From assembly GCA_031429355.1 (NCBI GenBank), contig JANOZM010000016.1:434001-498000 (forward strand): a stretch of DNA of 64,000 nucleotides, read 5' to 3'. The position numbers and the translations under genes are program-made. Shown piece after piece: positions 1 through 9,082 of this stretch (positions are counted from its first letter, which is position 1; each line of letters starts with the position of its first letter). The notes below the pieces were generated by a model. That model had not been told where the DNA came from, did not search any database, and was given only the letters and a program-made list of their open reading frames with translations. This DNA is from JANOZM01 sp031429355. GTDB taxonomy: Bacteria; Pseudomonadota; Gammaproteobacteria; Burkholderiales; Burkholderiaceae_E.

Positions 1-735
1 GCCATACTTTGCCCCATAAATGGGTTCCTTGCTTGTGTTGATTCGTTTCGCAGCCAAGGCGGTAAGGGTCTAAACATTACGACCCCATTTAAAATCGAAG
101 CGTTTCATTTCGCGACACACTTTTCAGAACGTGCAAAAGCAGCAGGTGCTGTAAACGCGCTTAAATTTGTTGGCAATGACGTGCTGGCAGATAACTTTGA
201 TGGTGTCGGCTTAGTGCGCGATATCGTGGTTAATTTAAACCAAGCGATTAAAAACAGCCGCGTCTTAATACTTGGGGCGGGCGGCGCTACGCGAGGTCTG
301 CTACAACCGGTTTTAGAGCAACAACCTGCCGCTTTGGTCATTGCCAACCGAAGTCTTGAAAAAGCCCAAACATTAATTAATGAAATAACGCCGATGGCGG
401 TACAAACCGGCACAAAAATTCAAGCAACGCGCTACGAAAAGTTAACTGATCAAATACCATTCGACATTGTTGTTAACGCAACTTCAGCGAGTTTGCGCGC
501 CGAATTTCCACCAATTACAACAGCTATTTTTAATCCAACGGGGCTAGCCTACGAATTGGCTTACGGGCGTGGTTTGACGCCATTTTTGCAAATTGCAAGA
601 GAAGCGCAAGTCGCCAATTTAGCAGACGGCGTTGGCATGCTAGTAGAACAAGCAGCCGAAGCATTTTTTTGGTGGCGCGGTATTCGGCCCGAAACCAAAT
701 GGGTTATTGAGAAGATTAGCGCTCCGTTCGCTTAA
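1..735 (+). CDS. aroE: Shikimate dehydrogenase, 5' truncated by window edge
   Basis: The reading frame is open from base 1, so the start codon lies upstream of the window. The enzyme reduces 3-dehydroshikimate to shikimate with NADPH in the chorismate pathway, in the cytoplasm. Visible marks are the substrate-loop sequence GLNITTPFK with its catalytic lysine, the DNFDGVGL stretch that matches the family DNxDGxG motif with its catalytic aspartate, the nucleotide-binding glycine loop GAGGATRG, and the C-terminal DGVGMLVEQAAEAF helix. About 244 residues are present against a usual 270 or so, so little is missing. The 3' end overlaps the convergent DUF3592 gene by 20 bases. The identification is secure. 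Confidence 0.95.
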   Translation, partial: AILCPINGFLACVDSFRSQGGKGLNITTPFKIEAFHFATHFSERAKAAGAVNALKFVGNDVLADNFDGVGLVRDIVVNLNQAIKNSRVLILGAGGATRGLLQPVLEQQPAALVIANRSLEKAQTLINEITPMAVQTGTKIQATRYEKLTDQIPFDIVVNATSASLRAEFPPITTAIFNPTGLAYELAYGRGLTPFLQIAREAQVANLADGVGMLVEQAAEAFFWWRGIRPETKWVIEKISAPFA

Positions 736-1498
736 TGCGCTCAATGCTCATTTTGATGGCCCCGTACATCAAAGCCAAGCCAATTCCAGTAAACAACGTT
801 AACACTGCTTTGGCGAGCCAATTAGCATTAGTGATCCAAACTAACCCTGCAAACGGGAAACTCAAACTGCACCAGCAAAATGTAAACAGCCAAACCATCG
901 CCAAATTACTCGAGACGAAACCCTGTTTTTTGGAAGGGCGTGCAACATCGCGGTTCATGTCGCGCAATAAAGATTCAAACGGAATAGGCAGACCAATTAG
1001 CAAAAAAACAAACACTGTCGCGGCAATCGCACCGACTGCAGTAAACAACAACGCAAACGGTAATTGAAACAAGACCATTGGCCATCGAACATTTCGGTCA
1101 AGCAGCGCCTGCTCTGGTTGATCCGGATTAACCCAAACCGGAACCGTCTGTTCATTGGTTTTGGCATCGGTTAATGTTTGATACCAAGTTTGATGCCAAT
1201 CGCCAATGTTGTCGGTCGATGAGCCTTCATTCAAACCAAGCCGAGTGCTGTTAAACGAACGTCCAGCAAAGCTATAGGTGTAACTGGCCTTAACTGCATA
1301 GGTTGTACCGCCCTTACTGCCACGGCTTTTTATTAGCTCAACAGCGTTAATTGTTGCTTGGGCAGATTGCCAAGTTCGAACTTGATTGGCTTGCTTTACC
1401 GTGTCAATCAGCGGAAACACGCCAGCCCAAAGACCTCCCATGCCAAACGCAACGGCAAACACTGCAGAAAATAACAAGCGAAATAACTTTTTTACCAT
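716..1498 (-). CDS. DUF3592 membrane protein
   Basis: A 260-residue protein of unknown function. It has an N-terminal membrane segment (about residues 5-30), a soluble, probably periplasmic stretch, then three hydrophobic segments (about 140-172, 198-222 and 228-248). The motif VWVNPDQPEQALLDR at about 121-135 is the typical DUF3592 signature (x-Y/W-x-NPxxPExAxL). Family members are small membrane proteins without an assigned role. It is transcribed towards aroE and away from tmk, which starts about 70 bases from its own start. No functional inference is justified beyond membrane location. Confidence 0.75.
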   Translation of the reverse strand: MVKKLFRLLFSAVFAVAFGMGGLWAGVFPLIDTVKQANQVRTWQSAQATINAVELIKSRGSKGGTTYAVKASYTYSFAGRSFNSTRLGLNEGSSTDNIGDWHQTWYQTLTDAKTNEQTVPVWVNPDQPEQALLDRNVRWPMVLFQLPFALLFTAVGAIAATVFVFLLIGLPIPFESLLRDMNRDVARPSKKQGFVSSNLAMVWLFTFCWCSLSFPFAGLVWITNANWLAKAVLTLFTGIGLALMYGAIKMSIERIKRTER

Positions 1499-1569
1499 TC
1501 GGCAAGTTTACTGCTTGTCGATTCGATATGATGCGGGTTCCCCGATGCAACGCCGCTACCGCACGAACA

Positions 1570-2256
1570 ATGGCTACACCAAACCAACCTTTATCCAGCG
1601 AACAATCTACACAGCCTCAAAACAGACCCACGCCAAGTAACCCAGTGCGCGGTCAGTTTATTGTGTTTGAAGGCATTGATGGCGCTGGTAAAAGCAGCTA
1701 TTTGCCAACTGCGATGGCTGTCTTGGAAAAAGCGGGTAAAAACCCGTTGTTGACCCGTGAGCCAGGCGGTACAAAGCTGGGCGAGCAACTGCGCGCTTTG
1801 TTGCTCAATGATGCAATGGCGCCCGAAACCGAATGTTTATTAATGTTTGCCGCTCGCCAGCAACATTTAAAAGAAGTTATTGAACCCGCCTTAGCCGCTG
1901 GGCGCTGGGTATTAAGCGATCGATTTACCGATGCAACGTATGCTTACCAAGGTGCAGGGCGTGGGTTTTCAATCGAAAAAATTGAAGTGCTAGAAAATTG
2001 GGTCCAAGGCCCATTGCGGCCGGACCATGTTTTGTTATTTGATTTAGACGCTGACCAAGCCCAAAATCGTCGTGCCAACGTTCGTAGAGCCGACAAGTTT
2101 GAACAGCTCGATTTAGCGTTTTTTAACAAAGTTCGCGCGGCTTATCATGCTCGGGCAGCGCAAAATCCAAATAGTTATCACACGATTAATACTGCTTTAA
2201 CGCAAGATGCAGTTAAAGCATTGGTTGAGAAAATCATTCTAAGTATATGTATATAA
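1570..2256 (+). CDS. tmk: Thymidylate kinase
   Basis: Phosphorylates dTMP to dTDP in dTTP synthesis. The P-loop FEGIDGAGKSS, the TREPGGT motif, the DRFTDATYAYQGAGRG block and an Arg-rich lid region are all present. The start is uncertain: the ATG at 1570 gives 228 residues with a non-conserved, Pro/Gln-rich N-terminal tail of about 27 residues before RGQFIVFEG, two ATG codons lie further upstream at 1528 and 1531, and an in-frame GTG at 1645 would give a protein of usual length (about 203). None has a clear Shine-Dalgarno sequence. The stop TAA is followed directly by the holB ATG, so the two are translationally linked, as is common in Burkholderiales. Confidence 0.93.
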   Translation: MATPNQPLSSEQSTQPQNRPTPSNPVRGQFIVFEGIDGAGKSSYLPTAMAVLEKAGKNPLLTREPGGTKLGEQLRALLLNDAMAPETECLLMFAARQQHLKEVIEPALAAGRWVLSDRFTDATYAYQGAGRGFSIEKIEVLENWVQGPLRPDHVLLFDLDADQAQNRRANVRRADKFEQLDLAFFNKVRAAYHARAAQNPNSYHTINTALTQDAVKALVEKIILSICI

Positions 2257-3348
2257 ATGTTTAATGCTCATTTATTACAGTTAGCTGAAGCCCATCAGGC
2301 GCTTAGTAAATCACAAGCTTTGTTGATTACTGGACCTTTGGGGCATGGCGCCGGTTTATTTGCGCGAACATTGGCCAAAGCGCGGCTTTGCGAGCAGCGC
2401 GCGGCAAGTTCAAACAGCATAACCGCTTGCGAACAATGCCCATCGTGCCATTGGTTTGCATTGGGCCATCACCCTGACTATCGCCGCTTAAGCCTCGATA
2501 ATATGGACGAGCTCGCCGACAGTGAAGATGCTGAAGCAGAAGCGCCGCCAGAAACCGCCAGTGCCAAAAAGGGCGCAAAAAAACCGACCCAAATTACCTT
2601 AGAAGCGCTGCGTTCTTTAGGTGATTTTTTTACAGTGGGTGGCCACCGTGGGCAAGGGCGCTTCGTAATTATCGAGCCTGTTGAAGCTTTAAATGTGTTT
2701 GCCGCAAACCGATTGCTCAAAACGCTAGAAGAACCAACCTCGGGATTGGTGTTTTTGTTAGTGGCCGAGTCAACAAAAAGCATCTTGCCTACGATTCGTT
2801 CACGGTGCCATGTTATTGCCTTGCCTGCTGTACCGGCGCAAGAAGCTCAAGAGTGGGTTGCTAAACAATTAGAAACGGCCACTTCGAAGCCGCAAAACCT
2901 TAATACCAAGCAAATTGAACGCTTGGTACAAGAGGCGGGCGGGGCACCGTTGTTAGCAGCCCAACTGGCTGATCCCGAGCAAAACGCCATCCATCGGTTG
3001 GTGCTAGATGCCATCGCTGCACTACCTGACACTGATCTGGTAGACACCGCGCAAGCGTTGCAAGCCGCCGAACCTAAGGTCGTGTTTTCGGTATTGCAAC
3101 GTTGGTTGGAAGATTTAGCGCGCGTTTGTGCAGGAGCAGCCCCTCGTTACTTTGGCGAACATGAACAGCGTTTAAGTTTGTTAGCCAAGCGAATTCAATT
3201 ACAAAAAATTGGGATTGCCAACGAAGCCCTAATGCGCGAACGCCGACTAGTCAGCCATCCATTAAATTGGCGCTTGTTCTGCGAGCAAACCTTGGCTATT
3301 TACGTTCGAAGCTATCGCGCCGATCCGGTAACCAAGGTTTTAAGATAA
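2257..3348 (+). CDS. holB: DNA polymerase III subunit delta'
   Basis: Clamp-loader subunit of the replicative polymerase. The N-terminal AAA+ region has a degenerate P-loop (GPLGHGAGLFA, no lysine), which is normal for delta' because it does not hydrolyse ATP. A zinc-binding cluster follows (C at about residue 46, then CEQCPSC), then GHHPDYRRL, and the sensor/SRC region LLKTLEEPTSG...TIRSRCH is clear. An acidic Ala-rich insertion (about residues 88-110) sits between the zinc module and the rest of the AAA+ domain. The 363-residue length is at the upper end for the family. It starts immediately after the tmk stop and is followed by pilZ after 33 bases. Confidence 0.95.
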   Translation: MFNAHLLQLAEAHQALSKSQALLITGPLGHGAGLFARTLAKARLCEQRAASSNSITACEQCPSCHWFALGHHPDYRRLSLDNMDELADSEDAEAEAPPETASAKKGAKKPTQITLEALRSLGDFFTVGGHRGQGRFVIIEPVEALNVFAANRLLKTLEEPTSGLVFLLVAESTKSILPTIRSRCHVIALPAVPAQEAQEWVAKQLETATSKPQNLNTKQIERLVQEAGGAPLLAAQLADPEQNAIHRLVLDAIAALPDTDLVDTAQALQAAEPKVVFSVLQRWLEDLARVCAGAAPRYFGEHEQRLSLLAKRIQLQKIGIANEALMRERRLVSHPLNWRLFCEQTLAIYVRSYRADPVTKVLR

Positions 3349-3381
3349 AACGCGAGCTTTGCTCGCAAGGAGCAAAGAACC

Positions 3382-3759
3382 ATGAATACCGCCGTCCTCG
3401 CAAGCCCAGCCGCACCTGTAGCGCCCCGCGCTAGCGTTTTGTCATTGGCTATTAAAGAAAAAGCCGCTCTGTACGCTGCGTACATGCCGTTTATTAAAGG
3501 TGGTGGTTTATTTGTTCCGACAAGTCGCCCAGCCACACCGGGTGATTCTATTTATTTAATGCTGCAGTTAATGGACGATCCAACCCGTTTACCGTTGCAA
3601 GGCAAAGTGGTTTGGGTCACTCCAGCGGGCGCGCCCGGTAAACAGCAAGGCTTAGGGGTTCAATTTCCGGCCGACCCTTCAGGCGAACTAGCCAAGCAGA
3701 AAATTGAAGCTTTAATTGGCGGTGCATTAAACGCAGCGCGACCAACACACACCATCTAA
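3382..3759 (+). CDS. pilZ: PilZ domain protein, type IV pilus assembly type
   Basis: A 125-residue single-domain PilZ protein. The conserved core is GGGLFVPTSRPATPGDSIYL followed by GKVVWVTPAG and QGLGVQF. As in the PilZ protein that gives the family its name, the N-terminal RxxxR motif used to bind cyclic di-GMP is absent, so it probably acts through protein contacts (PilB/FimX-like partners in other bacteria) rather than as a cyclic di-GMP receptor. An AAGGA ribosome-binding site at about 3368 supports the ATG start. It follows holB, which is its usual position, and is closed by a strong terminator. Confidence 0.88.
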   Translation: MNTAVLASPAAPVAPRASVLSLAIKEKAALYAAYMPFIKGGGLFVPTSRPATPGDSIYLMLQLMDDPTRLPLQGKVVWVTPAGAPGKQQGLGVQFPADPSGELAKQKIEALIGGALNAARPTHTI

Positions 3760-3790
3760 CAAATCCCTACATTTAGTAAGGTATTGCTGA

Positions 3791-3816
3791 AAAAGACCCG
3801 AAAACGGGTCTTTTTT
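3791..3816 (+). terminator. Rho-independent terminator of tmk-holB-pilZ
   Basis: The inverted repeat AAGACCCG / CGGGTCTT with a four-base loop is followed by a run of T residues. It ends the tmk-holB-pilZ transcript before tatD. Confidence 0.9.
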
Positions 3817-3992
3817 CATTAAAATCGCAGCAAAATTGATAGTTTTCTACAATTCGACTGACAAAGTACTCTTTTCAAAGCTGAGGTAAAAAAACGCCCA
3901 GACTGAAGCTTCAAGATTGTTGGGCTCTTCAATTCGCAAAGGGATTAAGCAAATTCGCTAGGGGGATTAACCGAACGGTTAAACTACCGTTT

Positions 3993-4757
3993 ATGTTTAT
4001 AGATTCTCACTGCCATATTGATTTCGACGACTTCACAGAAGGTATCGAACCCTTATTAGAGCGCATGGCGCAAGCTCAAGTTACACACGCCCTTTGCGTT
4101 AGCGTTACTTTGCCGGACTACCCGCGAGTGAAGTCGTTGGCCGAACGACACGTTAACTTATATGCCTCTTGCGGGGTGCATCCCGATTACTTAGATACAG
4201 TAGAGCCAACGGTGCAGGGTTTAGTCGATGAGGCCAAAAATCCAAAAATTGTTGCGATAGGCGAAACCGGTCTGGATTATTTTCGGCTTAAAGGCGATTT
4301 AGAGTGGCAACGCGAGCGTTTTCGCACCCACATCCGCGCTGCGAAACAATGTGGCAAGCCTTTAATTGTGCATACCCGTGCGGCCCGCGAAGACACAATT
4401 CGCATCTTAAAAGAGGAGGGCGCCGATAAAGTAGGGGGGGTTTTACACTGTTTTACTGAAGATTGGGCCACTGCCAAAGCCGGTTTAGATTTGGGGTTTA
4501 TGGTCTCTTTTTCGGGAATTGTGACCTTCAAAAGCGCTAAAGAGTTGCAAGAAGTCGCTAAACTAGTACCTGATGATCGATTGCTGATTGAAACGGATGC
4601 ACCCTATTTAGCGCCGGTTCCATTACGCGGGCGACGCAATGAACCTAGTTATGTTCCGCATGTTGCACACTGCTTATCGACTTTAAGAAACCAATCAATT
4701 CAATCAGTTGCAGAACATACTTCAAGTAACTTCCACCGATTGTTTAAAACGGCTTAG
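3993..4757 (+). CDS. tatD: TatD family metal-dependent hydrolase
   Basis: A 254-residue TIM-barrel metallohydrolase of the TatD DNase family. The metal ligands are in the expected places: DSHCHID at the N terminus, GETGLDYF, IVHTRAA, VLHCFTE and ETDAPYLAP. Family members have 3'-5' DNA exonuclease activity and have been linked to DNA repair and quality control. It lies between pilZ and the ankyrin gene, an arrangement common in Burkholderiales. The 176 bases between the pilZ terminator and its start presumably hold its promoter, though I see no clear consensus. Confidence 0.92.
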   Translation: MFIDSHCHIDFDDFTEGIEPLLERMAQAQVTHALCVSVTLPDYPRVKSLAERHVNLYASCGVHPDYLDTVEPTVQGLVDEAKNPKIVAIGETGLDYFRLKGDLEWQRERFRTHIRAAKQCGKPLIVHTRAAREDTIRILKEEGADKVGGVLHCFTEDWATAKAGLDLGFMVSFSGIVTFKSAKELQEVAKLVPDDRLLIETDAPYLAPVPLRGRRNEPSYVPHVAHCLSTLRNQSIQSVAEHTSSNFHRLFKTA

Positions 4758-4761
4758 CCAA

Positions 4762-5541
4762 ATGAATTGCTCAAAAAACCTTCGACATTTTGCCTTAACT
4801 TCGACATTCACTTCGACATTAACTTCTGTACTTACTTTTGTATTAGCTATTTCTTCGGCGTTTTTTTCACCGTTGGCAAATGCTGGCGCGTTCGAAGATT
4901 TTTTTGATGCCATTCGCTTTAATAAACCTGCCGACGTAGCGCAAATGTTAACGCGCGGCATGGACGTTAATAGCGTCAATGAACAAGGCACGCCAGCGAT
5001 TGTCTTGGCGGCAACGTACAAAGCGGATGATGTGTTGAAGTTGTTGGCAGGACAACGCAAAGTAAACATCGAAGCTGCTGGCTCGACGGGCGAAACGGCT
5101 TTATCAGTTACCGCTTGGCACGGTAATCAAGCCTTAGTGGGATTTTTGTTAGAAAAGGGCGCACAAATTAATCGGCAAGGATGGACCGCTTTGCATTACG
5201 CGGCCGGTGCTGGCCACAAAGATTTGGTTAAGTATTTACTCGATAAATCAGCTTATATCGATGCCCATTCGCCCAACCAAACGACGCCACTAATGATGGC
5301 GGCGCGCGAACGCCGTACCGACATCGTGCGTCTCTTATTAGAGGAAGGTGCTGACCCTAGCCAAGTTAACCAAGCCGGTTTAAGCGCGGCCGATTATTTA
5401 GAGCGTCACAAAGAGGCCACGATGGCCGCAGAGCTTCGGCAACGAGCGATAGAGTTTACGAAAAAATATGCAGTACCAAAGGATGCAGTACCGAAGGATG
5501 GCGTGCCAAAAGCCGACGCCAAGCCAGCTGATCCTAAGTAG
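4762..5541 (+). CDS. Exported ankyrin-repeat protein
   Basis: A 259-residue protein that begins 5 bases after the tatD stop, so it is probably cotranscribed. The first 43 residues form a long Sec signal peptide with a Thr/Ser-rich n-region and a predicted cleavage after ANA. About five ankyrin repeats follow (roughly residues 45-205), with recognisable TALHYAAGAGHKDLVKYLL and TPLMMAARERRTDIVRLLL units, so it should be a periplasmic protein-binding scaffold. The C terminus holds a short imperfect tandem repeat (AVPKDAVPKDGVPKADAK). An in-frame upstream start at 4708 inside tatD was rejected because it would place 18 extra residues before the signal peptide. Confidence 0.85.
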   Translation: MNCSKNLRHFALTSTFTSTLTSVLTFVLAISSAFFSPLANAGAFEDFFDAIRFNKPADVAQMLTRGMDVNSVNEQGTPAIVLAATYKADDVLKLLAGQRKVNIEAAGSTGETALSVTAWHGNQALVGFLLEKGAQINRQGWTALHYAAGAGHKDLVKYLLDKSAYIDAHSPNQTTPLMMAARERRTDIVRLLLEEGADPSQVNQAGLSAADYLERHKEATMAAELRQRAIEFTKKYAVPKDAVPKDGVPKADAKPADPK

Positions 5542-5778
5542 TTTCGTAGCGTGCCTTGCTGTGCCCAATAGCAAGTTTTGGACGAATTCAGAGAGCCCTG
5601 ATTCATTATTTATTTCGCGCATAATGTATATTATGTCAAATCAAACACCCGCCCATCCAAGCCATAGACCGCCCGGCTGACCGACAATCCAGTTTCCGCT
5701 TGCGTGCGTAATCCAAAGGCACGAACAATGACGATTGCTTAATCGCATTGCTTCGCACCACTTTGAAATAGGATTTAC

Positions 5779-6813
5779 ATGGCGTCTTTTACCGTTTTAA
5801 TCGATGTTCCAGCCGGCACCGAGCAAAGTTCAATTATTGCCTTATGCAGCGCTGTTGGCGTTAAAGGAACTGTAGTCACACACGCTAGTACTAAGCTTAA
5901 TGACACCATTGGAGCCTTGGTTAGCGACGAAACCCGCATCGCGTGTATAGACTTAGCTCGCCTAGAAGGCAGCGGCTTATCAATTGCTACCCTCGCCCGC
6001 GTTCTATTAAATGAAAAAGTTCGCGCTAGGGTAATGCTGATTAATCGATTGCAAAGCTTTTCTGAGCAAGAGCTACAGTTTTTACTGTCTTTAGGTTTCG
6101 CCGGAATATGCAGCAATATTGACCCAACAGAACCCGAATCGGATTTGCGACTAATGGCACAGTGGATTGGCCGACTTGTGGGCAAAACCGATTTGCCTAA
6201 CGAGCAAAAGTTACGCACTTACATGAAAGCCGTACCGCCAGCGGCGCGCAATGCCACCCCACGTACAACGATTAAACAACTGACTAAATTGTCGGCTGAA
6301 GTTTGTTTGGCGCAATTAAACCAAGTTTTAGCAGTTGACGATCGCCGTTATCATTTACAAAGTTTTGAGCAGTGTTTTGTGGGTAAAGATGCCGTCAAAA
6401 CAATGGCCGGTATTTTTAAAATTACTGCAGCTCAAGCCGTTGAAGTTGGTAAAGCATTGCAAAACATGAACGGGCTGCACCATGTTGCACATGCTCAGGC
6501 ATTTGAAGAGGCTGACTATTTTTATCGCCTTAGTAGCTCAAAAAAGGCAGACAGCGTTAGCTTGCAATCGGCCCTACAAACTTTAAAGACGAACGAAGCC
6601 AGTTTGGTTAAAGACCGCATGTACGGATCTAAAACTTACCCCCAATGTTTTGTCGGAAACGAGGCGGTCGATTTGCTGGTTAATACCTACAATTTAAACC
6701 GGCTAGATGCGTTCATTGTTATGCAACGCTTGCACAATCTTCGCTTATTTGGACACGTTTTAGGCGAGCATGGTTTTGAAGATGGAAAGTTGTTTTACGT
6801 TTTCCGTCGCTAA
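5779..6813 (+). CDS. REC-like protein with two tandem DEP domains
   Basis: A 344-residue protein of unknown role. Residues 1-135 have the alternating pattern of a receiver-like fold (an acidic residue in the ACIDLARLE segment near 58, hydrophobic strands near 4-9, 54-58, 84-89 and 107-111) but no classical aspartate/lysine set that I can assign with certainty. Residues 175-252 and 260-344 are two DEP domains, each with the same QCFVGxxAV box (from 198 and 289) and ending in YFYRL or LFYVF. DEP domains in eukaryotes target signalling proteins to membranes. A GGA ribosome-binding site at about 5768 supports the ATG. It is monocistronic, flanked by noncoding DNA and by a convergent HNH gene. Confidence 0.65.
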   Translation: MASFTVLIDVPAGTEQSSIIALCSAVGVKGTVVTHASTKLNDTIGALVSDETRIACIDLARLEGSGLSIATLARVLLNEKVRARVMLINRLQSFSEQELQFLLSLGFAGICSNIDPTEPESDLRLMAQWIGRLVGKTDLPNEQKLRTYMKAVPPAARNATPRTTIKQLTKLSAEVCLAQLNQVLAVDDRRYHLQSFEQCFVGKDAVKTMAGIFKITAAQAVEVGKALQNMNGLHHVAHAQAFEEADYFYRLSSSKKADSVSLQSALQTLKTNEASLVKDRMYGSKTYPQCFVGNEAVDLLVNTYNLNRLDAFIVMQRLHNLRLFGHVLGEHGFEDGKLFYVFRR

Positions 6814-6835
6814 AACTTGCGTTTAAACTAGCGCT

Positions 6836-7447
6836 TTAAGTAACGCGCGAATGCGGCGGCAAACCAGCTTTTAAAAACTCCATCTGATCGCCCAAAATAT
6901 GTTCTTGGCGCGCTTGCAAAATCAGGTCTTCCCAACGACTTGGAATGTAGGGTGCATAGAGCAAAGGCATATTCGCCTCTTCGGGCGTTTTGTTGGCTTT
7001 GCGTTGATTGCAAGGGCGGCAAGAACTAACTACGTTCATCCAGCTGTCGCGCCCTCCCCGCGAGAACGGCAAAATATGCTCGCGCTCTAGTTCTTGATCG
7101 CTAAAGTTATCGCCACAATAACCGCAAATGTTTTTATCACGGCGAAATAACTTGTGATTAAACCGCGTTAGGCTAGGCGAGGCTGACAACAGCAAATGCG
7201 CTGCGGATTGCCCGTTAACCGCAAAGATTGGATGCACTTCGATTTGCGAGCGGTTCAGCGTTAGCCGACTCATACCTCCACGGAGCAAGGCGCAGGGCTC
7301 CCCAACGGTGTACGCAACCGAACCGGTCGCATAATAACGAGCCGATTCTTCTACAGTTACCCAAGCCTCTGGGATCCCACTAATATCGAGCTTTAAAACT
7401 GGCGGCCACACAACACAACTCCTATCGTAAATAAACAAACGGAACAT
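6836..7447 (-). CDS. HNH endonuclease family protein
   Basis: A 203-residue protein with an HNH nuclease module at residues 98-150. The zinc cysteines are C108/C111 (CGYC) and C143/C146 (CRPC), the first catalytic His is in REHILPFSRGG (H124), and N138 lies in MNVV. The N-terminal 95 residues are a family-specific domain without a motif that I recognise. This type is widely conserved as a stand-alone chromosomal gene in beta- and gammaproteobacteria, and its role is not established. I see no partner methylase or restriction genes nearby, so a restriction function is not supported. It is convergent with the DEP protein gene and divergent from the AEC transporter gene. Confidence 0.8.
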   Translation of the reverse strand: MFRLFIYDRSCVVWPPVLKLDISGIPEAWVTVEESARYYATGSVAYTVGEPCALLRGGMSRLTLNRSQIEVHPIFAVNGQSAAHLLLSASPSLTRFNHKLFRRDKNICGYCGDNFSDQELEREHILPFSRGGRDSWMNVVSSCRPCNQRKANKTPEEANMPLLYAPYIPSRWEDLILQARQEHILGDQMEFLKAGLPPHSRVT

Positions 7448-7620
7448 GAACGTGATACAGCCCTAGACTAACTTAGTTTTGTGAAAATGCAACACACGAT
7501 CACTGCGAACCACTTCCAATTGCTTTAGATTCACCGACATGAGCGCGCACTAGAGCCCTGAAATGCGTTTTTGGCGCAGGGCAGACGCCCGCCTTGCATT
7601 CGGTTTGCTATCGTTATCGG

Positions 7621-8568
7621 ATGCTGACCGTATTAGTAACCACCCTACCCGTTTTTGGCCTCATTTTTTGCGGCGCGGCGGGCCAACGCTTTAAGTTACT
7701 TCCCAAAGACGCCGTTAGCGGTTTAAACGCCTTTGTATTTTATTTCGCCCTGCCCTGTATGTTGTTCCGCGTTGTTGCTAGCGCATCGCCACAAGAACTA
7801 CTTGATTGGCGCTTTGCTTGCTCGTACATACTTGGCGGCTTTATTTTGTTTCAGCTGGGGCGGTGGGCCAGTCGCTGTTTGTGGAGCAATAACCGACCAG
7901 AATCTTATGCACGCGGAACTGCTGTAGCGCACGGTAATATTGGATATATGGGTCTAGCGTTAGTAGGTGAGTTGCTTGGCCCTAAAGCATTGCCCGTAGT
8001 GGCTATCGCAATTTTATGTGATGTGTTTACCGTCATGGGCGGTGCCATCGTTTTGTACGAACGCAATCAAATTCGCGAAGCTGGTGGCGCTTTGCACTTG
8101 GGCTCTATCGTCTGGAAAGTAATTCAAGGTCTGCTAAAAAGCCCTATTGTTATGTCGCTAATATTGGGCTTAATTTGGGTGTTCATTGGCATTCCTTTAC
8201 CCAAAGTACTCGATAACTTTACGCGCTTGTTAGCAGCCGCTGCCGGCACCTGCGCATTATTTGCAATTGGCGCTTCGCTTGACGCCGATGGCCTTAAGTT
8301 AGATCGTCAGGTGTGGGGCATGATTGGATTAAAATTAATTGTTCATCCTGTTATCGTAGCAATGCTGATGTATTGGGTTTTTAAAGTAGATCCTATGGCC
8401 GCTGCAGTCGGTGTTTTATGCGCCTCATTACCCGGCGCTAGCAACACGTTTATCGTGGCGCAACGTTACAAGGTTCGTGCCGATTTGTTATCAAATGCGA
8501 TCGTTGTCGGAACTTTTGTTGCGGTGATTACCGTATCGTTGTGTATTTGGATGTTAAATTTAAAGTAG
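7621..8568 (+). CDS. AEC family transporter (auxin efflux carrier type)
   Basis: A roughly 315-residue membrane protein with about ten hydrophobic segments in two halves. The first half has the FYFALPCMLFR stretch typical of the family, and the second half has a LCASLPGASNTFIVAQRY motif near the C terminus. AEC carriers export or import small organic acids and amino-acid-like substrates, and the substrate cannot be read from sequence. The ATG at 7621 was chosen because homologues begin with a short Leu/Val-rich first helix. A TTG nine codons upstream (7594) is possible but less natural. Confidence 0.85.
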   Translation: MLTVLVTTLPVFGLIFCGAAGQRFKLLPKDAVSGLNAFVFYFALPCMLFRVVASASPQELLDWRFACSYILGGFILFQLGRWASRCLWSNNRPESYARGTAVAHGNIGYMGLALVGELLGPKALPVVAIAILCDVFTVMGGAIVLYERNQIREAGGALHLGSIVWKVIQGLLKSPIVMSLILGLIWVFIGIPLPKVLDNFTRLLAAAAGTCALFAIGASLDADGLKLDRQVWGMIGLKLIVHPVIVAMLMYWVFKVDPMAAAVGVLCASLPGASNTFIVAQRYKVRADLLSNAIVVGTFVAVITVSLCIWMLNLK

Positions 8569-8665
8569 CTGTTCACCTGCCGTATGATACGGATGTGTTC
8601 AGTTTCGCTACTAGTTCTGTCAATTCGTTTTCTTTCCTCAATTTTTCAAATTATTCCAAGTACCT

Positions 8666-9043
8666 ATGGCCGCTAAAAAAGTTATTAAGATTAAATACGA
8701 TTGTGGTCAATGCGCTGGCTACTGCTGCAGCTATCCACGCATTGAAGTAAAAGATAGTGATGTCGAGCGTTTAGCAGAACATTTTGAAATAACTGCAAAA
8801 GAAGCTCAACGCAAATTTACGCGTTTGTGGGAGCCAGGTGAGCGAATTTTGAAACATCAAAAAGACACGGTATACGCCACGATTTGTCGGTTCTTTGACA
8901 AAAAAGAACGCCGCTGCACGATCTATAAAGCAAGACCCGATGTATGCCGTCAATACCCCGACGGCAATCGTTGTGGCTACTATGACTTTCTAAAGTTTGA
9001 ACGTAAGCACCAAGGTGACGATACGTTTATTCCTACTGCGTAA
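8666..9043 (+). CDS. YkgJ family cysteine cluster protein
   Basis: A 125-residue protein with the zinc/iron-chelating CxxCxxxCC cluster (CGQCAGYCC, residues 13-21) and a second cluster made of CRFFD, CTIYKARPDVCRQYP and a late Cys. This is the YkgJ/CxxCxxCC family, thought to bind a metal or Fe-S cluster, with no proven reaction. It is ahead of an intrinsic terminator at 9083-9115, so it is likely transcribed alone. Confidence 0.85.
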   Translation: MAAKKVIKIKYDCGQCAGYCCSYPRIEVKDSDVERLAEHFEITAKEAQRKFTRLWEPGERILKHQKDTVYATICRFFDKKERRCTIYKARPDVCRQYPDGNRCGYYDFLKFERKHQGDDTFIPTA

Positions 9044-9082
9044 ACGAAAGAAACTTGTTTAATTTCCGATGCCTAAAAGCGC

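Noticed and set aside
1351..1569. A longer tmk starting inside the DUF3592 gene
   Set aside because: It would add residues antisense to a conserved membrane protein and none of the upstream residues looks like thymidylate kinase.
5406..5622. Minus-strand frames with repeats (FGTASFGTA) at the ankyrin gene 3' end
   Set aside because: They are the antisense of the PKDAVPKDG repeat in the ankyrin protein.
6836..7447. HNH protein as part of a restriction or anti-phage system
   Set aside because: No methylase, helicase or other defence gene is next to it, and it belongs to a common stand-alone chromosomal group.
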